From contig BRYA01000001.1 in assembly GCA_030267965.1 (NCBI GenBank), forward strand, positions 65,592-129,512: a DNA stretch of 63,921 nt. The letters run 5' to 3'. Positions 54,781-63,921 of this stretch are shown here, one piece after another. Source of the DNA: Triparma columacea. Taxonomy: Eukaryota > Sar > Bolidophyceae > Parmales > Triparmaceae. The notes below the pieces were generated by a model. That model made no database searches. It saw only the letters and a list, made by a program, of their open reading frames with translations, and was not told where the DNA came from. The first letter of the stretch is position 1; each line of letters starts with the position of its first letter. The translations under genes and the position numbers were made by a program.

Positions 54781-55651
54781 ATGGTAAGGATTTTGCTGTA
54801 AAAAGCTTTGTTTGTGTTTTTAGACGTCTTAAGCGTGATTCCACAAAGTCTATTTACCTCACTTGCAGCTAAACGCCATGTTTAGCGTAATTCAAGAGGA
54901 GCCTATTGAATTCACTTGAAAGGGTCAATCTCGATGCTTGAGTAGATTGGACTATTATATGAGGTATACGTCCATTAGATTCATTTTGATATACATGCTC
55001 ATTGTTATACATATATTATCTCCCTCTAACACACAAATATATACACATATACACGCATTAACCCACACACACAGGCTTCTGGTTATGACCCAAAGGTGAG
55101 TTTAAAGGGGAGACTTTGTCAGACTATGTTAATAATAGAAATCTGTCGGCGCAAGGATTTATTAGCATTCTGATTTGGGGCTGCTGGATGATAGAGGGGA
55201 TGGGAGAAGGGATGGTAGAGTGGATGGGTGAAGGCAGTGAAGGGCAAGTGGAGGGCACAATTGTAGTTCTAAATCCCCCCCCCCACTCCCCCAACCCCAG
55301 AAATCACGCGTCTCAGACGACACCCTCGCGGACTTCTTCCGCTCACAATTAACCGGTGACCTACAGGAGATCCCCGGGATCGGTCCAGCTGCAGCCAAGT
55401 GCCTAGCAGAGGGGGACGACGACGACAAGATAACCAACTCCTTCCAGCTCATCGGGAAGTTCCTCAGCCTCAAGGGCCCCGACTCCGGGGACCACAAGGT
55501 CGAGAGCGTCGAGCACATGGAGAAGTTCTGGTACTGGCTCCAGGAGAGGGGGATCAAGGCCCACAGGAGCGCCATTGTCAATGCAATCGCTGAGAAGATG
55601 AACACCATGATGCCCGGCATCTACGACGCGGACGCGTACGACAGCGACTAG
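54781..55651 (+). CDS. BAF-like helix-hairpin-helix protein with micro-exons
   Basis: Three exons: 54781-54783 (the ATG alone, directly followed by a GTAAGG donor), 55075-55095 (21 nt, ASGYDPK) and 55301-55651; all phase 0, 124 residues. The protein has the HhH motif LQEIPGIGPAAAKCL followed by SFQLIGKFLSLKG and FWYWLQERGIKAHRSAIV, an order resembling barrier-to-autointegration factor, a small dimeric DNA-bridging protein; it ends MMPGIYDADAYDSD. A conserved algal/stramenopile family with these blocks is familiar to me, though I cannot name an experimental function. The start in the first exon is supported by correct phase and by the sensible N-terminus MASGYDPKKS. Head-to-head with histone H4, consistent with a chromatin role. 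Confidence 0.75.
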
Positions 55652-55929
55652 AGGAAAGGGCCGAGGGGAAGAGAAATGGAGAACACATTAGCAGCAAGGG
55701 AAGAAATGACGAGGGATAACGATTATAGGGAGGAACGCATGTTTTTAAGGAACCGGAAAAAACAATCAACAGCTTGCTTTTTGAGGGAACTCCCTCTTCC
55801 AGCGAAACCAACACGCAGCCCCCCAAACCACGGCGATCACCCTTCTTGTTAATACCCTTGTTCATTCCTCCTTCATCCTCCAAAGTCCAAAAGTCTCAAA
55901 AAACACTTTCATTTCTCCCCTTTTACCAT

Positions 55930-56961
55930 ATGGGTGCAGGTGCTTCTTCCACCCCTTCCCGCCCCCCCCCCCGTGTGTCCTACCTCCTCTACGATTCCCT
56001 CCACCCCCTCCTCCCCCTCCCCGGCTCCCTCGTAACCAAGGAGGAAGTGAAGGCCCAATTGGCAAAGACGGAGGCCCTGAAGGACCATGAAGTCAAGGTG
56101 GAGGAGGGGGAGGACGTCGCCGAAAAGGTACTCAAGGCGTACGGGGTAAAAACAACGGACGCCGAAGGAGACAACTTTCCAATCAAGGAGGCACTGAAAG
56201 CGATAATGGAAGCAGCAATCTCAAACGGGGGGGGTCTTGATGATGTGGAAACCCCCTTTCTGTCCGAATTCACATCCATACCTCACCTCATTGCTCGCGT
56301 ACCCGGTTGGTCAACGACTCCAAAAGTCCCCGGTGGTCCCTCCCCCCTAACCGTCGCTCTTACAACCCCCAACCACCACCTGGGTCACCTAATGATCAAA
56401 CACCTCTCCCCCCCCGCCGCTTCCCAGGCCTTCACAACCCTCTCCCTCCTCCCCCCCCTTACTGTAAGCCCCTCCCTCCTCCACGAGCTCGCTCAAGCCC
56501 TCCCCCCCCACACCCCCCACGTCTGGTCAAAGGCAGGATCCCTAAATCTCCTCAAGTCCTTCCACTCAGCCGTCCCCTCCTACGACTGGGAGGCCGTCGA
56601 CGGCTTCGACTCCACGCCGCTATACTACGCCTGCCACAGCGGTCACGTCGCCTGCGGGGAACCTGGTTTGGGTGACGAGCTGGTCGTTTGGTGTTTAGAG
56701 AGGGCTACTTACAAGGACGACGTATTGAGGAGGTGTAGAGACAACGCAGCGAACGGGAGGGTGAGCGAGATACTTAGGGCCAGGGGAGGGGGGGGAGGGG
56801 AAGGAAGGGGAGAGAGGAAGGAACTAAAGATCGAAACTAAAGGGGGAACCAAGGAGGAAGGAAACGGGATGGAGGGGGAGGAAAACGTCGTCACGCCTAC
56901 GGCCATTATCAATATGTTCAGAGAAGAGGGGGAGGGGGAGGAGGGGGAGGGGGATTACTAA
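55930..56961 (+). CDS. Ankyrin-containing protein with N-myristoylation signal
   Basis: A single exon, 343 residues from ATG 55930. The start is preferred over in-frame upstream codons because it gives MGAGASST, a typical N-myristoylation site, implying membrane association. Two ankyrin-like parts are visible: LTVALTTPNHHLGHLMIKHL and FDSTPLYYACHSGHV; the latter context, followed by RCRDNAANGRVSEIL, resembles the ankyrin part of ANK-BTB proteins, but no BTB domain follows. The C-terminus is a Gly/Glu/Lys-rich disordered tail (GEGEEGEGDY). GC-rich coding with many poly-C runs. Role unknown, presumably an adaptor. Confidence 0.7.
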   Translation: MGAGASSTPSRPPPRVSYLLYDSLHPLLPLPGSLVTKEEVKAQLAKTEALKDHEVKVEEGEDVAEKVLKAYGVKTTDAEGDNFPIKEALKAIMEAAISNGGGLDDVETPFLSEFTSIPHLIARVPGWSTTPKVPGGPSPLTVALTTPNHHLGHLMIKHLSPPAASQAFTTLSLLPPLTVSPSLLHELAQALPPHTPHVWSKAGSLNLLKSFHSAVPSYDWEAVDGFDSTPLYYACHSGHVACGEPGLGDELVVWCLERATYKDDVLRRCRDNAANGRVSEILRARGGGGGEGRGERKELKIETKGGTKEEGNGMEGEENVVTPTAIINMFREEGEGEEGEGDY

Positions 56962-57106
56962 GCGGTTTTTGTGTTCTGGTGGTGGTGGCGTCGGGGGGGA
57001 GGTATGGTATATATTTATATGTTTTGATGTGTGGCAAGAAAAAACAAAGAGTTTGATTGCTTCTAGCTTCCTTTCCTTCAGCCAGCCCCCCCCCCCCCCG
57101 CGCGCA

Positions 57107-58069
57107 TCACGTCTCGTTGCCTCCCTCTGGGTCGGAGGGTCCGTTAACTACGATGGATAGGTAGATGGACCAGAAGAAAAACACTACGTTTAAGAAAAGG
57201 ACACGGAACAGGGGGGGACAAAAGGCTGGAGGGCGAAAGGGGGAGGGGAGAGGTAAGAGAAAGGGTACGAAAGACTAGGAAGATTATCAGAATTCCCTCC
57301 CCCCTTTCCTCACCAATGTTAACAGCAGTTGCAGGTATCCAAAGCTTCCAGTTGGCCACCATCGTATCCGCATAAGTCTCGTCGAGCTGCAACTTTATCC
57401 TCTCCAAGCTCTTGCCCTCTAGGAGACCGAGGAACAGGAATATCAACACAGTGAAAATCGGCGCCTGCACAAACTGGTCAATTGCCACCTGGGCGGGGGG
57501 GGGAAGGGGGACGAGGAGAAAACAAGTAAGTATACAAATCGGGCGCCGACTCGTAGACTAGCCACTCAGCTTGCCAACCTCGCCCTTGCCCTCACCTTTA
57601 TAGCAGTGGTCCCAGTGAAAGGATCAGCAGTGGGCGGCAAAGCGCCGTCCAACAACTGGTAGTAAAAGTGGTTCCAAGGGGCCTGGAGGACCAAGCCGAA
57701 GAACGCAAACCTCCCAGCGCGGCCAAAGTCCACCCCTTCAGACTCAGAGGAGTCAGACTCCGAGGACGGCTCAAAAACCTGTCCAGCAAAGTCTGCGAGC
57801 CCCAAAATGCAACCTGCAGTTACAGACTTCGTCAACAATGGATTACTCTCGAGTGCATTAGTGTAAGATGACAGTAAATCAGGTGTTAAAGCAAGCTTTG
57901 TCTCGAGCCTTGTTGGCGAGGGAAGTGGAAAAATATTACTACTACTACGACTACTGTATTGAGGAGACGACGACGGGGGAGTGACAAAGAATGGGGTAGT
58001 AGAGGGCACCAAAAGGAAGAGAACGAGGAGGATAGACCGGAAGATAGACCGAGTAATCATCTTTTTCAT
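57107..58069 (-). CDS. Mpv17/PMP22-family membrane protein, plastid-type presequence
   Basis: Exons 58069-57596, 57488-57314 and 57225-57107 join in phases 0 and 1, giving 255 residues. The N-terminus is a signal peptide (SILLVLFLLVPSTTPFFVTP) with an aromatic after the cleavage region, as in bipartite presequences of secondary plastids. Family features: NPLLTKSVTAGCILGLADFAGQ, FGLVLQAPWNHFYYQLLD, VAIDQFVQAPIF, NWKLWIPATAVNI and the final CPPLFRVLFLNVVFFFWSIY. Mpv17 proteins form channels in inner mitochondrial, peroxisomal or plastid membranes. Exon 3 completes the conserved C-terminus and supports the splice model. Confidence 0.88.
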
Positions 58070-58608
58070 TCTGGACTGGAGACTGGAGACTGGAGACTGG
58101 AGACTCGAGTCAGAACCCAGTTAAATCACAAGGTTTGACCTTAATTAACTGTAGCCAAACAGACAACTACTAAGGCATTGGGATTGTGCATAAGAAGCCT
58201 AAGATTAGCTTCGGGAGCACTCGAAAAGTGGGCGTACAACGGCAATAAGTGTGAAATACACTCTACATCGGGAAGCCGTTTGAAGACCCTTGAAGGAGTG
58301 GGGCTACAACACTGGTGCTGAGCAGGTAGGTTGTTGGGGAGGATCAACGGTAGAATATAGGCGGTAGAGGGGCGGAGGAGGCGTAAATCAACAGAAACTG
58401 ACCACAAAAAGGCCCAAGGAGAGATCCGATCTGTTGTGTGTGGGTGTGCTGATTCTCAGAAGGGGCCTAAATGCCGGCTTGCGTGATAGAGGGCAACATC
58501 TCTCTCTCTCTCTCTCTAGCATGGGACGAGACCGACAGTATTCTCACTCTCACCAAACGTACTCATGCCCCCCACAGATTCTAAATCCCGCTAGGCAACT
58601 AACCGCTC
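58070..58608. other. Divergent intergenic region with simple repeats
   Basis: 539 bp between the Mpv17 and START-like gene starts, probably holding both promoters. CTGGAGA is repeated about five times at 58075-58106 and a (TC)n run of ~19 nt lies near 58499-58517. No coding frame accepted. Confidence 0.5.
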
Positions 58609-61600
58609 ATGGACACAGAAAATGATTCCCGAGGAGGGAGAGAAGAGCATATGGGGGAGACTCATATACTTCAGGTTGACGCCCCAATGCCCGATAACTG
58701 CCATTCAGTACACGATCTAGGCAATGAGAGGCAAGTTACTCCATCTTCGTCAATCGAAAGACCTCATGGGGACGCTGGACGAGGTGAGTTCGTGTCAGGG
58801 GGTCGTAGGGGTGGAGCATTTGATATTCTACAGGGAGAAAGGACGATATGTCGGATCACGCGTGGAAATCTTTTCATTTTGACTAACGAACGCCATAATC
58901 GCCATTACCGCAGACTCTGAAAATGGTCACGAGGACGCCGGACGAGGTGAGTTGTGCGTTGAGAGCCGGAAGAGAGAAAGGACAATTTAGTACTCTAGGA
59001 GAGAGCAGAAGAGTCGCGGGAGGGCGCGATGAAACTTTGTAGTTTTTTCTCACCGCCTGTGTGCGGAACGCGCGGAGCCGTTCGCGGAGGGCCTGGCCCT
59101 CGGCGTCGAGCTCGATGGGCGGCGGCCGTGGTGCACGCCCGCGCGCGCCGGTCTGTGGCAACCGCATGGGATCAATCTCCGGCGATCGCATGGGATCCAT
59201 CTCCGGCGACCGCATGGGTTCCGTCTGTGGCGACCGCATGGGGCGCTTCTGCGGCGACCGCATGGGTTCCGTCTCCGGCAACCGCATGGGGCGCTTGATA
59301 TGCTACACAGAAACGAGAAGCACGCGTTGAAATCTCTTCATGTTGACTAACAAACGCCATAATCGCAATTACCACAGACTCTGAAAATGGTCATGAGGAC
59401 GCCGCTCTGGTTGTGGACAGTAATAATTTTATTGTCGTGCCGTTGTCCACCGGCCGTACGACCGCCGCTTCGTCCGTACCAATGAATCCTGACAGCTTTG
59501 TAAACGTTGCAAAGACGGAGGAGGAAATCGAAAGATTAGCGAACCTCGTCAAAGCTCAAGGAATAGAAATTGCCGAACACCTTGTTGAGATAAAGAACCT
59601 CAAAGATATCAACGATAAGTTGATGAAGGAGAACGATGCGCTCAGGGCTGCTGCAGAAGAGATGGGCACTGCAGCCCTTAGAAAAGCTTCTTCTACAACA
59701 GATTCAGAGGACTACGAGCGAATTGTTACTGAAGATAAAGGCAACGGGGGGCCCGACGAAGAAGAGGATATCGTACGCGACATGGACAACGACATAGAGA
59801 TCGGGCATGTTGAGCCTCTGGGAAATGGAGAGAAGGGGCTGACTACATCAGGAGGCACTGCCCAGGACCGTGTACGAAAAGAACACCCTAAAATCAAGAG
59901 CAACGACGAGATTGACAAGGAGGCACTCATTGCCCTCGCAAATATAATAAAGAACAAGCCCCAACAATACACCGATGAGGAGGAGGAGGCAATCAAGGAG
60001 GGCAAGGAATTCTACATGAAATGCAAGGCAAGCAAGACCTTCAAAGATGTGAAGAGTCAAGATCCCAGAGTGAAGTTGAAAGGTGTGCACCTCGAGGGTG
60101 AAAGCCTTGTGACAGGCATGGCTGAGACAGTTGTAGACGCTTCACTTGCAGAGTGTGTGGCATATGAGTTCATCAAGGATTCAAACAAGAGAAAGGCCAA
60201 GCTTGGGAAAGTGTACAAGGCAATCGAAACAAAGAAGCTTAATGGGCATTCACAGCTTTATCTTAACAGAAGAAAGCTCGGAAAAGGACTTTCACCGAGG
60301 GAGTGGAGGCAAATTGTATGCTGGCAGACAGAGAAGGGAGGAACAAAATGCTGGACAGTGTACAAAGACACCAACCTGTTGGATAACGACTTCCCATTAA
60401 GCTCTGGGACTGTTCTTGCATCTGCAACAACAACATGGCTGTATGAAGCGCTACCAACTGATAAGGGAACCCCTCAGTGTCACATCACATTTGCCTCCAG
60501 GGTTGACATCAAGAGTTCTGTGCCATCATTTGTAATGAACTACTTCCTTTCTAGTTATGCTAAGAACATAATTGACATCAGGAACAAGTTTGTTAAAACT
60601 GATGACGAAAAGGACTTGATCACACAAGAGTTGCTTGCCAACGTTATTAAAAATGAGCAGCAAACTTACACAGAAGAGGAGGAGAAGGCTATCAGGGGTG
60701 CGAAGGAATTCTACGAGAAGTGCAAGGAAGGAACTGGGGCGTATGAAGTCGAAAGCCCCGATGATTTTGTTGAGATGAGGGGCGCCCATGTTGATGGAGA
60801 TTCCCATGGTGTTGCAATAGCAACAACAACTGTAGATACAAGTGTTTATGAATGCGCAGCACAAAGGATTATAGACCTCAACAGCCGCTATACAATGAAA
60901 ACACTAAAACAATGGGGCATAGTTGACTTGACTGTGAAGAACATCAACAATCACTCACAATACTACTTCTCCACAAGAGATCTTGGCATTCCTGGATTTG
61001 CTTACAGGGACTTCAGAACCAAGGTGACATGGAAAAGGGAAACTGTGGACGGCAGAGATGTTGTGTGGATTAATACGCAGAGCACAGATGACTTGACAAA
61101 GGAACACCCCGTCAAGTTTGGCCACATTGTTGGCACTGTGCACACAATCTGGATGTTTGAATCTTTGCCACCTTTGGGTGGTATACCACAAACAAGAGCT
61201 ACAATGCAAACACAAGTAGATTTGCACAGCTCCATACCCAACGCATTCATTGAAAAGTTGGGTACAAAGTTCCTAGCTAGTGCATCACGTTTGCGCAAAA
61301 AATTCGATAAGACTAATGCAATTGACAAGCCAAGGAGGATAGAGATTGTCAAGAAGATGAAAGATCTCAAGGCGAGGGGCGACACAAAACTCTTACCACT
61401 GTTTGACATGATTAGACCAACTGTTGGTGCAGAAGGAGGAGGAAAGAGCTGGGGAATGATCTCAGTTACCTTGAGGATAGGCTTTGAGGAGGCAGCAGCA
61501 TACTTTTGGGATGTTGACAGGCTTCAGATTAAGGGCTTAGTGAGGGAATCTGCAAATGCAGGTAACGACTTTGATTTAGAGGTCAAGGCAAAGGAGCGCA

Positions 61601-63777
61601 TCAAAACAACGTTGCAAAGCTTTAACGCGGCCTTTGTCTCAAAGATGCGTTTGTATAGGGCAGATAAAAACACTCTTGTTATCATGAGCGAAGCAATCAA
61701 AGAGAGAGGGTTGCAGTCTCAAGCAACAGAAGATTTTGCAGTGAGGTTCTGCAGGGTTGGTAAAAAAGAGACCAAGATAAATATTGTCACAAGGTTGGAG
61801 CTGGGAAATGACGTCACAAAGGCTGCTGCACAGAGAAGCGCTAAGAGGCGTCTTGAGTCAGCTGAGTCAGCTGCCATTTACTTTGATAACCTTTTAAGCA
61901 GCTCAGAAGCCAATGAAGAGGATGGCAGAAGGTTTGGAGATCAGTTGATGTTAAGGGTCAAGGAGATGCCAGTTGGAGGTAGTAAGGACTCGGTAGTAAA
62001 TGAGTTCATGGCAAAAAATAGGGCAATGAAAGAGCTTGAGAAGCAAAACAGGTTTGTCAAAACAATGTTGTGCGCCATAGTCAGGAACAAGCTGAGAAGA
62101 CGAGCAACCAATGAAGGAGAAGTTGGGAGTTTGGAGGAAGCAAGAGGCTTGGAGATCGGGAGCACACTGAAGATAATTACACTGCAAACACTAACGGCAA
62201 AGCATGCTGTGGATGAGTGGGCCCATCAATACACTGAAGTACAAGAAGTAATGAGAGAATACAAATGGTTCAGGCCATTGATTGAGACAATTGCTGTGAA
62301 TCTATTTAAGAACTCAAAGATTGGCTTGAAGGCAAGGGTTACCTTTGGTGCTGTCACAAGCATGACTGATTTGGTAACTGATGTGTATGTGACATACATG
62401 TTTTGGAAAGATAAGAAGTATGGGTATGGGAAGGCATCTTTGGCAAGTTTGATAATGTCAATTGGGCTTCAGATGTTTATGGTTTGGGGGCAAAACAGAA
62501 AGTTGGGGATGAAGAGGGTTGTGCGGGAGTGGATTCCTATTTTGCTTGGGTACAAGCCTGCAGTTGATGCTTACAGGGTAGCAACTGGAGCAAAACAAGA
62601 GGTTGGGGCTTTACTTGACGCAATGTCTGAGATGACAACAATGAAACTTGTTGAGATGTTTGCTGAGGCAATCCCTGGAGTGATCATCCAACTTATGGCT
62701 ATAGTAAAAAGTGACAAAAGAGTTGGAATTTCTGCATGGCTTTCAGTTGCAGTGTCAGCAATTACAACAGGCTTTGCCTCAGCAACAATTAGTTATGACT
62801 GGGACACAGACCCTACTAGGAGAGAACAGACACCAGACTTCTATGGGTATATCCCCGCTAAAGCAAGCAAGAGAACACTAGTGTTTGTGTCAATGTTGTT
62901 GTTCACTGCAGGAATGCTTCTAATAAGGTGCACAACAATAGTTCTTCTTGGGTTGATTGGGGAAAGTTGGGTCATTCTCTACATTGGAGCCGATTTTGGT
63001 TTGTACTTGTTGGTTAAGATATTGAGGGGAGACTTTTGGTACTGGGTACCAGTGGGGGGTAACTTAGAGCTTTTGAATAGTATTAGCTCCAGAATGTCTA
63101 TAAAGATCATCACAGACTTCACTTCAATTGTGCAGTTTAGACATCCTAATGAAGTAGGAGGAGCATATTGGTTGTTTGGTCTTGTGTTGACAATGGGAAG
63201 TCTACCAGTGTCAATATTTATAGCTTCATCTTATGTTGATGTGAGAGCAATTGATATTGCGTCATCAATTGCGAGCTCTTTCATACCAATAACTGCTTTA
63301 TGCTTTGCTGTCTTCTTTTTGAATATTGAGAGGAAGTACTTGTACACCTTCTGGAGCACGCAGAAATCAAAGGACTATAGTATGGCATATTTCCTCGAAG
63401 GAGAAAGTGATGCAATAAAGTTTCTAGTCCTTGCAAGCTCAAGGCATCATTGGGTCTCAATTGAAGGAGAAATTAAGAAATGGGTTGAGTCAAACTGGGC
63501 TAAATGGGAAGAGGAGAAACCAGATTGGTTTACTGATGTGATGAAGGCTAAAGTACCTGTAGAATTTATTCCAACAGATGGAGATGCTAGAAGGAGAGAG
63601 AGTGTAAGGAGAGCAAGTGTTGATGCTGAAGCTGATGGTGGTCTAGTAGGTGCTGTGAGAGCAAGTATTAGGAGAGCAAGTGTTGGAGGCGCTGATGGTG
63701 GAGATATTGTAGGGGTAGGAGGTGGGAAGGCTAAAGTAAGCAGTGTACTGCCAATGGAGGACAAGGATGGGGAGTGA
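58609..63777 (+). CDS. START-like multi-domain membrane protein with XKR-like TM region
   Basis: Exons 58609-58783, 58914-58946 and 59378-63777, all phase 1 joins, 1535 residues. An acidic leader is followed by a coiled coil (~residues 95-160). Then come three repeated START-like lipid-binding units: the first two share ANIIKNKPQQYTDEEEEAIK / ANVIKNEQQTYTEEEEKAIR, then ETVVDASLAECVAYEF / TTTVDTSVYECAAQRI; the third starts near GMISVTLRIGFEEAAAYFWD. The C-terminal ~500 residues hold ~9 hydrophobic spans beginning ARVTFGAVTSMTDLVTDVYV, reminiscent of XK-related scramblases, and a Ser/Arg tail (RRESVRRASVD) that looks phosphorylatable. A lipid sensing or transfer protein anchored in membrane is the likely role. 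Many such proteins seem to occur in bolidophytes; that is from general recall. Confidence 0.82.
58856..59421 (+). repeat. Tandem duplication of intron end plus 33-nt micro-exon
   Basis: The sequence CGTGGAAATCTTTTCATTTT, then GACTAACGAACGCCATAATC, an AG, and an exon beginning ACTCTGAAAATGGTCACGAG occurs at ~58860-58946 and again, with few changes, at ~59312-59410. The duplicated exon encodes SENGHEDAGR and, in the second copy, is fused to the large exon (SENGHEDAALVVD). Confidence 0.85.
59157..59300. repeat. 24-bp minisatellite, six copies, intronic
   Basis: Six head-to-tail 24-bp units of GGCGACCGCATGGGnnCnnC type lie between the two copies of the duplicated micro-exon, inside intron 2 of the START-like gene. 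The length is a multiple of three and the frame is open on both strands, giving artefactual ORFs. Confidence 0.9.
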
Positions 63778-63921
63778 ATAATAGGGCAGCAACATTTGTA
63801 GGAGAAATTGATTTGATTTGTTATAGTCGTGAATATTTTGAAAGTATTCTAGGTATAGTCAATGTATTGTGGGATTGTTAAAGTGGTATGTGAGTATTGA
63901 GGAGGTGTAGTTGGAGTGTCT

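Noticed and set aside
59029..59330. Overlapping plus/minus frames over the 24-bp satellite
   Set aside because: Open only because the repeat unit is a multiple of three; the region is intronic between two well-supported exons.

Overview
Eukaryotic nuclear DNA. The genes are split by short GT-AG introns (about 50-140 nt, donors mostly GTGAG or GTAAG) and lie very close together. Products include histone H4, a GATOR1 subunit, an ELO fatty-acid elongase, an Mpv17-family protein and an HSPA12-like Hsp70. Two proteins begin with a hydrophobic signal peptide followed by a Phe-containing plastid-type motif, and a type-1 copper plastocyanin exon is present. BspA-type leucine-rich repeats, GCC2/GCC3-type Cys-rich receptors, tandem START-like membrane proteins and CbxX-type AAA+ proteins fit a photosynthetic stramenopile; a bolidophyte (Parmales) is my best guess, by inference only. 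A 35-base N gap at 39595-39629 shows that this is a draft scaffold.

Layout. 0-11.6 kb: a triple-BRCT protein (+), an RPKSA-motif basic protein (-), an ankyrin/RanBP2-zinc-finger protein (+), a quinone-oxidoreductase-like enzyme (+), a multi-pass membrane protein (+), a plastid-targeted protein with a possible Rubisco-LSMT substrate-binding region (-) and an F-box/Cys-rich protein (+). 11.6-17.6 kb: a ten-exon DEPDC5/Iml1 gene (-), the catalytic subunit of the GATOR1 brake on TORC1. 17.9-20.4 kb: a four-TM protein and an intronless 619-residue protein with a kinase-like loop. 20.7-30.6 kb: an accessory block of three BspA-type LRR genes, one DUF285 gene and a coiled-coil gene that has no start codon. 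An orphan plastocyanin last exon lies just beyond, at 31.1 kb. 31.9-44.6 kb: a small unknown gene, a very large gene (HTH repeats, ankyrins, three CbxX-type AAA+ modules) head-to-head with the HSPA12-like gene, and a coiled-coil gene. 44.9-53.5 kb: the elongase, a class-V aminotransferase and a six-exon Cys-rich multi-TM receptor. 53.9-63.8 kb: a divergent histone H4 head-to-head with a BAF-like HhH protein, a myristoylation-signal ankyrin protein, a plastid-type Mpv17 protein and a 1535-residue START-like/multi-TM protein with a duplicated micro-exon.

Genes alternate strand almost throughout, giving many head-to-head pairs with 100-550 bp between start codons and convergent pairs only 44-150 bp apart. 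The most unusual points are: (1) the HTH-ankyrin-triple-AAA+ gene sharing a short promoter with an HSPA12-like gene; (2) truncated genes on both sides of one LRR gene, suggesting a rearrangement or insertion; (3) a GKD...GCSAY block shared by two otherwise unrelated accessory proteins; (4) introns in several unrelated genes sharing a CTAAC...CGCTTCGCT 3-prime module; (5) a strongly divergent H4. Exon joins given below keep the reading frame with GT-AG borders unless stated otherwise. No RNA evidence was available.
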